Origin: Siderastrea siderea
Lineage: Eukaryota > Cnidaria > Anthozoa > Scleractinia > Rhizangiidae
Assembly (NCBI GenBank): GCA_964030785.1
Contig: OZ034970.1
Coordinates: forward strand, 533,670-597,669
Length of the DNA: 64,000 nt
Direction of reading: 5' to 3'
Shown: in pieces, positions 54,292-64,000 of the stretch
How the letters are laid out: each line of letters starts with the position of its first letter
How positions within the stretch are numbered: the stretch's first letter is position 1
Translations under genes and position numbers: made by a program
Notes under the pieces: generated by a model
Databases searched by the model: none
Told to the model about the DNA's origin: nothing
Seen by the model: only the letters and a program-made list of their open reading frames with translations

Positions 54292-56636
54292 CTCAATTCT
54301 GCGAACATAAATAGATGATTAATGTAACCGTTTCAACTGGAAACAGCTATCGGAGGTAGTTCTTGTCACAAGTGATTGACGTCTACTACGTCTGTGTAGA
54401 TAGTGCTTTAAGAGAACATTGTTAACTGTGATAATTGTATGCTTACCCTTCGATGATCTTTGGCTGAGCTCGAGTCAGTCCTTCGGTCAGAACAAAAAGG
54501 ATTCTTAACCAAGAGAAGAGATGAATAGATATCCTGTAACAAACCAATCAGTTGATTCGAATTCCCTGGCATGGTGTGTTAATTATGAATGGGTGCGTGC
54601 AAGGGTGGTGACTAAAGTTTATTTTAAGACGGTGCGAAATACAGGGTTGTTTTGACTATTTCAGCGATGTGTGATGTCAAGGGACCCGCTACACACAGAT
54701 ATGTGAATAGATTCGAGACATGCGTTTGCTCTGAATGCAGGTTTTTGTAACGTCCTATGTACGCCCGGTATTTTAATTGTATGATTTGCAAATGAAGATT
54801 GTTTTAAATAACACGAAACATGTTTTATACTTTCACAGAGTAAATTTTAAATTAATTTAAACAACGTTTTGTTCCGAGTTTTTTATTCTTATTTTGTTGA
54901 TTTGTAGGCGGGAAATGGACAACGCCCACTCTGATAAACTTGTTTCGTTTTGTAATAAATCGGCCCCTGTGTAGCCCCCTAGGTGGGTAAACTGAATGCG
55001 GGGTTGCAACAGAAACTTTGGCTCAAGAAACGTTTTTAAGTCGAAACCTTTGTGACTAGAAAGAAAATTCTATATTTCTTTATTCGAAAAAAAAAATAGA
55101 GAATTAGCCTTGTTCGAACGTCGAACTTTTCATGTGCCGAGCTGAATGCAAATTAGCAAAGGCTCATGTTCATGAAATTTGACCTTGAATTAGCCTCTAG
55201 CAGTATTTATCAGCCTCGCCTTCCTGATAGAACAATTAAATCCGTGGCAGAAAAAGAACCTCTTCGCTAAACAGCCCTCTTAGATTTACAGCCTGAACCC
55301 ACATAAGAGCCTCATAGCCCCTTATACATTCCCAGCGTGTAGTTATTTCGATGACTAAAAGGACTGGAGCGAGTTTGAACATGGAGGGGGAAGGGGCTAG
55401 CGCGCGAGTATTCGCGCCTTTGGAGTTGCATGTCTTTTCCCAAGAGCCCTTGAGAGAAATTAGAAGACTGTATGTTACGTTACTGTAGGGCTGCAAGGGA
55501 TCCAATCTTTAAAGCACTTTTAAAATTTCATAACAGGTCTTCGTCATTTAGGTCTATTTCGATGTACTCTCCATAGTTATAATACCCGAAACGCAAAAGC
55601 TCACTATGTTCTTCTCTGTAAAACTAATTAACACTATGCAATTTTCTGTGTACTATCAATGCCCTAACGTTTACAATTCTCTGGGTTCTGATATAGCTGG
55701 GGCGAATTCTATCATTTCTATTAAGAAAAAGCTCAAGTCTTTTACACGTAGAAACTCAAACTCTGTCGACACCAAAAGAATGGACCTCAGGGTTTAGTTC
55801 TACCTTAGGATATAAACTGCTTTATTCGACTAAATCATCTATTTACAGTGACATATTAGTGTTTACGGTGGTTGCAGCTGTAGAATGTACATTATAGAAT
55901 GCATTTATGTATGTGATAACAGGAAATAAACGCTAATAAACATGAATACTTTGAAATGCATTTTTTTAACTGAAAGGGTAAGAGGGTCTTTTTCAACTTT
56001 TGTGGAAACTATTGTCGGTAAATAGCATTGTTTTCGTATGCTGTAATTTCATTGGTAATTGACGTTGGTGGGTTCAAGTCGTGCTCTCCTCGGTGGAGTT
56101 ATTGTAAAGAGCGAAAAGTATACACTAGATAAGCTGTAATTTCTGGATGCATAATCATTCCCAAGTTTTTGGCTGTTCTTTTGCAAACATTGGGATTTAT
56201 TTAGTTGCTGGAAAGTTTTAAATCTCCAGTCAACAGCCAATATAGAGACAGAATCGTAGGTTAAAAGTGTAAATTGTTTTTGTGAAAGGTATGGTGATTA
56301 CTTTTTATACACTTGATAAGGGGAAATGAGAAATGAAATTAGCCAAGATTGTCCTCAATTTCGGCTAAACAAGAGTAGCCTGTTCCAAATAAAATATAGA
56401 AAGCGGACATGAAAATAAAATGCGGGGAAGGTTAGGGATCGAGGAGAGAGGATTTCCGCTCGCCTTCACTTTTTACTTCCTTCTCAGTATCTGAGAGTCT
56501 GGAACAGGCAGCACCTGGAACGGGTTAAATGAAAAACTTAAATGAAAAACATTGATTTCACAAAAATTATCGTACTGTAGTACACACGATCCTCTCTTGT
56601 CAGCTCAAAATGTCCGAATGCTGTGCCGTGATTCCA
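54292..56636. other. Host intergenic region
   Basis: About 2.3 kb upstream of the carbonic anhydrase gene and downstream of the tyrosinase-like gene, both on the minus strand. AT-rich; no additional exon, RNA gene or repeat that I can support. Confidence 0.5.
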
Positions 56637-56903
56637 TCAGTTCTTATCCACTTTGACTGGGATTAGCTGCTGTAACTCTGCCTTTTCAGGCGATGGTTTA
56701 CACGAATAAAAAAACGCAATCACTAAAATTACAAGAAGAAGTAAACACAAGATTCCAGCAAGACTTGCTGCAGCAATCTTCCACGGCGCACAGGGAGCCA
56801 TGGCTTCCTCTAGAGCTGTTTCACTGGCACTGACCGCTGGACATTGACCCAAATCGGACGATACTGCTAAATCATCGGAAGTTTTCCTTGAAACAACTAT
56901 CAT
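56637..56903 (-). CDS. C-terminal transmembrane exon, possible tyrosinase-like gene
   Basis: An 88-codon frame ending in TGA. It holds a Cys-containing extracellular stretch, then a strong TM helix 'WKIAAASLAGILCLLLLVIL' and a short cytosolic tail. This matches the type I membrane end of tyrosinase-family proteins. The upstream exon border is unclear (TTTCCTATGATAG or an internal AG). The central copper-binding domain is not present between this and the N-terminal exon. Confidence 0.5.
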   Translation of the reverse strand: MIVVSRKTSDDLAVSSDLGQCPAVSASETALEEAMAPCAPWKIAAASLAGILCLLLLVILVIAFFYSCKPSPEKAELQQLIPVKVDKN

Positions 56904-57305
56904 AGGAAACCATTTTAACGATCACGTGACAATCTCCTTCCCAGATTCTTATATTTTTTTAAAAGGACGGGAAGAGAGGATCACTTGGGACTTTGGGAAC
57001 AAGGTTGACAACGTGTCTGATTTGTACTGAGAAGTTTAGCCTGCGTAGCAAGCGTTTCCGAAGGTTTAAAGCATTTTTTGCTTTTTGCGGCTCGAAAATT
57101 GGGGCGAGCCAAAAAAGGGGCGAACCAAATTGCCGGAATACGATACACCCGTGATTCTCAGCTTCTAGTGTTCAGGTTTTGGCCGAGTACAAGGAAAAGA
57201 TCGTACATCAAAAAATTCTTGTATTGTGCGTTTTATGCCCGCAATTTGTTTTTCATAGTTTTTATTTTAAAATTTGTTGACAGCAGTGAAATCATACCTT
57301 CACAT

Positions 57306-57734
57306 GTTTATGTATTTCAAGTAGCGATGTTTATCTTCGTTTGCCAACTTGGCAAAATTTCGACGTTTCAGGATTTTCTTCTGGTCGCAGTTGTCTCCAT
57401 AGTAACCGTTCTCGCACTTGCTGCAGTCGTACCCGCTGAAGTTAGCATTACATTTACATGTTCTGTTGAAGAGAGCATTGAGCCAGTTATGACGGTCATC
57501 GCCCTTTTGAAACTCTCGGTAATAGCTGTAGCTACTGTTCCACTCGCGAACTGTCAGGTCTTGACACTCTCCTCTGTTGCCATCGCTACCACATGGCGCA
57601 CTAAAGCCTTCTGGGACGGGACAACACTCTTTGTTTTTTAGGCTTTGAAGGTTTATACAAGCTTTGGGAAACTGCCCTTGAGCCCACGGTAGAGCCACAG
57701 CGGCAATCAGGAGGCCGGTTACGAGCATGCTCAT
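57306..57734 (-). CDS. Tyrosinase-family N-terminal exon
   Basis: ATG at 57734. Signal peptide (about 1-20, 'LLIAAVALPWAQG'), then QFPKAC, 'NKECCPVPEG', 'CGSDGNRGEC' and 'NRTCKCNANFSGYDCSKCEN', the EGF-like Cys-rich head of tyrosinase and tyrosinase-related proteins. The exon probably ends at GTGAAG (phase 2) just before an in-frame TGA. In the usual family a copper domain of about 300 residues follows; only about 400 bp separates this exon from the TM exon, so the gene is truncated, rearranged or a divergent short form. Confidence 0.75.
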
Positions 57735-57867
57735 CTTGATTTTCCTAAAAGAGAAAATCTAACTAAGAAGTTAGTTCTTCTCTTCTGGACGCACTTGGGC
57801 GGGAAAAGTTGATCATCAACCGACAAAAGCACAAGGCCATCATGGTTTTCAAGTGAGGTCTCAAGTC

Positions 57868-58126
57868 TTTACATAATCTTACTCCAGTGTATCTCCACAA
57901 TGTGTTTTGCAAATTCAATACTAATTATCGCTTAAGAAACTCGATAAACCAACTTATATTGCCTAAGCCTAGAACAGAGTACCATAAGCGCAGCTTCTCC
58001 TAAAGTGGTGCCGCTTTATGGAATTCTCTGCCACAGGATCTTAAGGAATGTAACTTTCTGGGGGTTTTCAAAAAGAAGGCGAAAGCTTACTTATCTTCTT
58101 TAGGCTCTCACACGGCAATCATGTAA
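57868..58126 (+). pseudogene. Non-LTR retrotransposon (LINE) 3' fragment
   Basis: In one frame the DNA encodes the C-terminal end of a LINE reverse transcriptase ORF: 'LTPVYLHNVF', 'NYRLRNS', 'PKPRTEYHKRSFS', a TAA replacing the usual Tyr, then 'GAALWNSLPQDLKE' and 'FKKKAKAYL', stopping at 58126. Only the 3' end is present, as expected for 5'-truncated insertions. Confidence 0.75.
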
Positions 58127-58811
58127 ACCAGTTGATTTTTGTAGCTTATATTAGGACATTTTTATATTAAAATAGTTTTTAGCATATAATAAAAAAATTT
58201 AGAAAAGAGAAAGCGGGATCTTATTTGTCAAGGTAGTTCGCAACAGTGTTGATCATTATTACATTAATCTCGGCTCTGCTAGAGGTACGGAAATGCAGAG
58301 AAAATCCATCACTACAAGCTGAAACTCAGTAATTAGCTTTTAAACACTATCTCAAAATATTTTTTTGTTATAACTGAGACAAAGTGATCGATTAAATTAT
58401 CATCATGTTGATACACACAAAAAAGTGCTTTCGGCAATTTCACGTACACACACGGTCTCAGTTCAGTCTTTTTTCAAAAATTAGATACCCTTGAGTGGCC
58501 GATCAGAATGGGGGTTTACCCACTGTCTCGGCTGTCTATTTTTTCACGGGCGATTTTTCAAGTTGCTGAGCAAGTGATACCTGGAAAGCTCGCAATGACA
58601 GTCGCTTGCCAAAACATTTTCAGTCAAGCGAGTCGAAAAATTAATAAACTACAAGAAATCTCTAGACAGTCGAGCAAAAAGAACAACTCCAGCGATCTGA
58701 CACGAACATCACCTGTCGCGTGAAAGGGTGACGCACGCTTGATTATTATCCGCTAGTGCAGTACACACGCGCGTTACGTTCCCACGCGGCAAGCGTATAC
58801 TCTAAATCGGT

Positions 58812-59580
58812 CATTAGATGTGCTGTTGAAACAGCGAAAGGCCTCGTTAGTATTTAACAATTACCTGATCGGATCGGTCAACATCCACTCTAGTCAAAAT
58901 GCAAACTGCAAATATGGGACAGGAAATTATGTAATTTCTTTTTGTGTATCACAACAGGAGGTACATATATAAAACGCTTTGCGGTCAATTCGTCTTGTGA
59001 TCGTGACCGGTCTTTGTTTTCCTTGATTTTCTTTCCAAGCCAGTCATGCCCAGGTCAACCTGTTTTACCCATTCCTGTTTTACCCATTCCCCAAGGGTGA
59101 CCGGTTAATACAGGTTTGACTGTAGTAAGGCCAATGTTTGCTAAGTTGGTCATTAGCAGGAGTCATTAGATACCCGGTTAGATATTGTGCTGTTGAAACA
59201 GTGAACAGCCTGGTTAGCATAAAACAATTACTGAGTCGGATCATTCAACATCCAGTGGAGTTAAAATACAGACTGCAAATCCGAGACGGGAAATTATGCA
59301 ATTTCTTTTCGTGTATCACAACAGGAGGAACAAAAAGCTTTGTGGACAATTTCTTTCTAGGCCAGTCAGGTCAACTTGTTTTAAGCGGTCAGTTACCCAT
59401 TCCCCAAGGGTGAGCGGTTAATACAGGTTAGACTGTAGTAAGGCCAATGTGCTAAGTCAGTCATTAGATACCCGGTTAGATATTGTGCTGTTGAAACAGT
59501 GAACAGCATGGTTAGCATAAAACAATTACTGGGTAGGATCATTCAACATCCAGTGGAGTTAAAATGCAATCTGCAAATCC
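58812..59580. repeat. Tandem repeat of about 0.3 kb, 2.4 copies
   Basis: Copies start near 58812, 59163 and 59461, sharing ATTGTGCTGTTGAAACAG, AACATCCAGTGGAGTTAAAA and TCGTGTATCACAACAGGAGG blocks. The third copy is cut off by the transposon beginning at 59629. Confidence 0.75.
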
Positions 59581-59628
59581 TACACAGACTCTTGAAAAAT
59601 CAGACATCGTTACTAGGATACAATTGTA

Positions 59629-61227
59629 CAGCGCCGCAAATGATCCCGAGACCGCAAATGATCCCCGACCGCAAATGATCCCCAAATTGGACCGCAAATG
59701 ATCCCCTCAGCGGACCGCAAATGACCCCGCTAAATAATAGGAATGGAGTGGATAATAGAGCAGCGATGACATGGTAAAGGTGTGGGTTCTTGAATGGCGT
59801 TGACGGAGGCATGGCGGGGTCTACGGAATAATCATGGCTTAGATATTTTATTTCGAGGCAAAAAAAATGAAAATATTGCGATGTAATGTAGTCCTTTAAA
59901 TTCGCAATTGTTTTTGTACCTTTGGTTTAGCATGCAGGTTGTAAATATACCTGGTTTAATTGGTGTATTTTCTTTACGATCTGTTAACAGAATAATAGAA
60001 TGCTTTCTTATACATGTACAAGAAGTACGAGCGCTAGTCACGGGAAAATTTGCAACCGCTCATGTTAACTGATTTTACCAGCCAGCTACGAGTACGCATA
60101 TAGTATTAAATGGTCTTGATAGCACAAGTGTTGTAATTATTTTTAAAAACAAAACAACGCTCTTCAGTTTTCGGAACATGTTTCGATGTTTCAAACATCA
60201 TCATCAGCCATAATGAATACATACTAAGGTTTACAGAATGATCGTTATTTTGTATATGTAACAGCCTATACAATGAGCCTTTACAAATTCCAATATACGT
60301 AAAATGCAGACTTATTTAAGCTAACCAATAAAAATTTAAAAAGAACAATGGTATTACATTATATAGTTACCTATTACACTATAAAAGGTATCTGCTGCCA
60401 AGGGTAATACCGGATTTCTGCAACACACACAAAAAGCTCAGACGCGACAGTTACTGACTACCAAAGAGTTGAAACGCAGTTTGACATTTCTAATTGCGCT
60501 GAATTGTGTTTTTTTTTTCCAAAGCAGGTGTGCAAGTGAGACGCTTGACTCAAACCATGTGCGATGTGTCAACACTGACTGCAAGATCCAAATCTACCTC
60601 GGTTTTTGTATCACTTTCATTTTTCTCTTATTTGTCACCTCCATCAGCATTTAACGCCAACAAAAACACCAATGAAAGGACGAGAGTAATCAAATTGGAG
60701 ACCCGTTTAGCCATTTTACAAGTGCGATCGCAAGCGAACGGTTAATACATGGGCTAGTGACTTTCTCACACATTGGAAACCCGTGGCTTTCTCGACTGTC
60801 GCGGACTCGGTCGACCATCGGTCGGCCATTCATCGGAGATCTGTGTATGCATTTGAATATAAATATATATTTTTTAAACATAATCATTTTTGCCTTTTAT
60901 GCCATTGTGGACTAGGGCCTTTAAAATGCTTTATTTCACTGATCAATGAGAATTTTTTCTGCTTTTGATTTTTTTTTGGTCAGTGTTTTCACCTTCCAGT
61001 ATTTTCACCTTCACTGAAACTCCACACCATTCCAAATTTTTTAGCGGGATCATTTGCGGCCCACCCAGGGGATCATTTGTGGTCCTGGAATCACTTGCGG
61101 TCCAATTTGGGGATCATTTGCGGTCCGCTGAGGGGATCATTTGTGGTCCTGGGATCATTTGCGGTCCAATTTGGGGATCATTTGCGGTCAGGGATCATTT
61201 GCGGTCTCGGGATCATTTGCGGCGCTG
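59629..61227. mobile_element. TA-flanked DNA transposon with ATCATTTGCGG subterminal repeats
   Basis: Terminal inverted repeats beginning CAGCGCCGCAAATGATCCC (left 59629; right end GGCGCTG at 61227), each flanked by TA (59627-59628 and 61228-61229). Both ends hold multiple copies of GGGATCATTTGCGGTCC: about five on the left, inverted, and about nine on the right. About 1.6 kb, no transposase recognised. TA duplication suggests a Tc1/mariner-type mobiliser; subterminal repeats may be transposase sites. Confidence 0.75.
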
Positions 61228-61229
61228 TA

Positions 61230-64000
61230 TGAGAACTCTGCAGTCTTGGCAGGCCTGGCCTACTGTTTTAGTGGTCTAGTTTGTCTAGTTTAAACTAGTT
61301 TATATACGATTATTCGGGGGGGGGGGGAATTTTTCGAAATTCTTGGTTGGATGTGCGGCCAGCTTTTTCACTCTCTTACTTTTTCGTGCAATTTTCGCTT
61401 CCATTTTTAGCCCGGCCCTTAACTGAAAACTCCCCCCCCCCCCCCCGATAAAAGTCAAAAGGGCTAAGAAAGAACCTTCGGGGTAGTACCCAGCTCGGCG
61501 AAAGAAACACGACAGGTTAAAAAATGCCTGTTTTCAACTGATGGCTTGTAGAAAATCATGGATCTCCAGAGACTTACAATCATCGCAACACGCGCTGTAT
61601 GGCGAAAAGGACAAACAAGATCTGCCTACAGCTCTGGCCATTCGGGGCCATTAGACCTTGGGACACTTAAATGAGAAGTAAGAAAATGTAACCTCCACTA
61701 TAATTAGAGGTCTTTCACAAGTTTTATGACCAATTTTGCCCCTCTCCCCACCTCCCCAAACAATGTTGAAGGTCATTCATCAGTTTCAAAACTCGAACTT
61801 CAACATTGTACGGAAGGGGGGGGGGGAGGTGGGCGAGGAAAGAGTATTTTTCAAATGATGCTAATGGGAAGCGATTTGAGCAAAGTGTCCCAAGACTAAT
61901 GGCCAGGGTTGTAGGTGTCCGCGGTTAGCGCGTTCCTTCTTCGTTTGCAGTATTAAACGAGCAAGATTTTAAACAGCGTTGAGTTTCATTGCGCCTTGAT
62001 TTCTTCAGGGTTTGGGGATCAAACATTTGCCACGCTTGATTTAGCCTTTTCCAGGAATAAAGATAGTAGAGAGCGGCGCAGGGAAAAAGCAACAGTAAAA
62101 AAATTGCTGAAGGGAGGTAATTTGTGTGATTCCAGTTGGTGACTCCTTTCAGTTAACGCTTAGCCTGTTCCAGGCGTTCAGAAAGTGGAGCGCGAGCAAA
62201 ACTACAGCGAGTGAAAGAGCGTTCAGCGACTACGGGCCCTTTGGCCGCGACTATTTGGAAGCGATCGAAGTGATCAAATTTAACCTGGCGATAGAATGGA
62301 AGTAAAATTCCCACGCCACATGATATGCACTCTTTGCGCCACAGATGACAGCCAAACATGCCCGTACTTTAGCTCTGGCTGACCACACAAGACTTCTTAT
62401 CACAGACTAGAAGAAGATTTATCTCCTCAACATAAACCCTCATAAACTTGAAATGTAGAGGTTCATTTTTTGCGCTAAATTTTTTGCCTTCGTTTTAAAA
62501 ATTTGCGCTTTTAAAAAGCCTAAAACAATTGCTTTTGGGTTAGAATTATTCTCTTGCTTCGTCCCCCGTTGTCGCATGCGTCCTTGTTGAATCGACTTCT
62601 TCTTAAAATAAAACAAACAAACAAACAAAAACAAAAACAATCTTTAGTATCCAGGGCAGCAGAAACGTTATATTCCAACGAATGAGTTCAAAAACCCACC
62701 ACTGACGTGGGCGCCTGTTTCCATAGTCTGGCACAATAACTTTTAGTCTTGCGGAACGGCGTGCTATGCTTTCATCAACAGTGCGGAGGGTCCACAATAG
62801 GTTTGGCGGGATGCAGGATTTGGCTAATTTTTGTGGCGATATTCGGGATGGGAGCTGAAAACAGGAGCGGGAAGCGGGAATTTAGATTGAGAGCGGGAGC
62901 GGGATTTTGTGTTTTTACGGCGTCGGGATGCGAGAATCGCAAGGGGAAAGTAGCGGGATACGGTATTTTAATTTTTACGAGACTGCATGATTTGACCAGC
63001 GCAGGCCGATAGAAATGGATCGTTTGTGAATGAAGTGTGTCGACTTTCTAGTAATTAATGAATTGATCAAGGAAGAGTAGCCTGCATGTCAAGCTATTAT
63101 GAGTCCTTTTGTGATGTTGTGTGTTGATTTCGGAAAGAGGTATCAAGTCACATGTCGTGTTGCATCTCTTGGCCTTGTTTGCGTTCTTAACTTTTCCGAC
63201 CCTTGCCATTGAGCGTTTGTTGGAGCAGCTATGATCAGCCACTTTGTCAGCTATGGATAGTCTAGCCAGTATGTTAATGCCGGCGGACGGTAATGTAACG
63301 GCGGTCGTCTAGAGGTATTTGCCATCATAAATTTTGTTCATCTGATATATTATGAAAAGAGTGCGACCAGGAATGTCTTTCTTCGAAAAAAAATTTCCGA
63401 GAAGAAATTTACTGAAAGCGAGTAGTATATAAAAGACGCTGAAAGCTTTGAAATAAACTGTACGTTAGGTGAGTCCACTTTTATAAATCTTTTGTTACAT
63501 TTCTGGACCGATCTTGCATGACCTTTGTGCCCCTAGCCTTGTCTAAGGACACAACCCATTTATATACAGCTGGATGTAGAGAAACAATGTGGAAAAAACG
63601 TTTGTGTCTAAGGAAACGCCGACCTTCAGATGAAAACCAAGTCGTGCTTGCCACCCCACAACTTGAACTACCATCCTTTCATTTTACATACTCAGTAGGT
63701 TGTCTTCCAAAAAAGGAAGGACCGAGAGTAGGCAGAATATCGTAGCAAACAATCTTTGTCAATTCTTACCTTTCACTTATATCTGGACAAGAAAAGGTAA
63801 AACAGGTCTAAAACAGAATAACACAAACGAAACACTTGTTACGTCATTTAAAGTGGCGATATTTTTAGAGGGTATCGAGACAATCGACCATAAAAACGTC
63901 TTTACTTGTCTTCTATCCATTGTATAAAGGTATGTGAGGTTTTCATCATGAAAGTAGAAAACTATTTAAAAATTTAAGCGGGATCGGGATTTTGACGCAA
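61230..64000. other. Host intergenic region, no gene seen
   Basis: AT-rich, with homopolymer G/C runs at about 61315-61328, 61432-61446 and 61818-61827. A TATATAAAAG at about 63426 precedes a 75-codon frame (63518-63745), but I cannot support either as a gene. No RNA gene or further transposon boundary recognised. Confidence 0.45.

Noticed and set aside
60469..60745. Overlapping plus-strand ORFs of 61 and 79 codons
   Set aside because: They lie inside the non-coding centre of the TA-flanked transposon and have no family resemblance.
63426..63745. TATA box plus 75-aa ORF near the right end
   Set aside because: A single weak coincidence in AT-rich DNA, with no domain or conservation evidence within the window.

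Overview
The window looks like genomic DNA of a cnidarian, probably an anthozoan. Evidence: an AT-rich, intron-containing host background with exons of a secreted alpha-carbonic anhydrase and a tyrosinase-family exon on the minus strand, many short DNA transposons, and Polinton (Maverick) proteins of the type common in cnidarian genomes. It carries two nearly full-length, same-orientation Polintons. Polinton-1 (841-23255, 22.4 kb) has 292-bp terminal inverted repeats (TIRs) and a perfect 6-bp target duplication, GAGGCA. Polinton-2 (27286-49113, 21.8 kb) has about 1.59-kb TIRs and a perfect 6-bp duplication, AGCGAG. Both begin AGTAGTA.

Both elements share one gene order: an SFYVTL-type protein (A), a SLOG/DprA-like protein with a small overlapping ORF (minus strand), a two-finger GRF zinc protein, a small Trp/His-rich protein, retrovirus-like integrase with chromodomain, two more SFYVTL paralogues (B, C), several Arg-rich small proteins, double-jelly-roll major capsid protein, adenain-like protease, a Pol III tRNA-like gene, packaging ATPase, a Gly-rich/Arg-rich protein, a two-TM membrane protein, further basic proteins, a PLA2-domain protein, a minus-strand acidic protein, and protein-primed DNA polymerase B. 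TATA boxes precede many start codons and several ORFs overlap. A recurring QRGG or MRGG motif in the basic proteins suggests a common cleavage site for the element protease.

Neither copy is intact. Polinton-1 has a nonsense codon in polB (TGG to TGA relative to copy 2), a 1-bp frameshift removing the integrase chromodomain, a lost start codon in one small gene and a deletion of a zinc-ribbon gene. Polinton-2 has a polB frameshift from a 31-bp deletion, an altered polB start, TAA stops in the ATPase and SLOG genes, a frameshift in a basic protein and loss of the Gly-rich tract. Polinton-1 alone carries a 1.7-kb cassette (RING-like gene, two tandem paralogues and a 181-aa protein) around a copy of its own polB bidirectional promoter.

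Host context: six in-phase exons of an alpha-carbonic anhydrase gene run on the minus strand from 54291 to 23843. Polinton-2 lies in its third intron. Polinton-1 lies beyond the sixth exon, inside one arm of an older TTAA-flanked palindromic MITE, probably in a later intron. The right 10 kb has a tyrosinase-like N-terminal exon, a LINE fragment, a TA-flanked transposon with ATCATTTGCGG repeats, a 0.3-kb tandem repeat and no other convincing gene.
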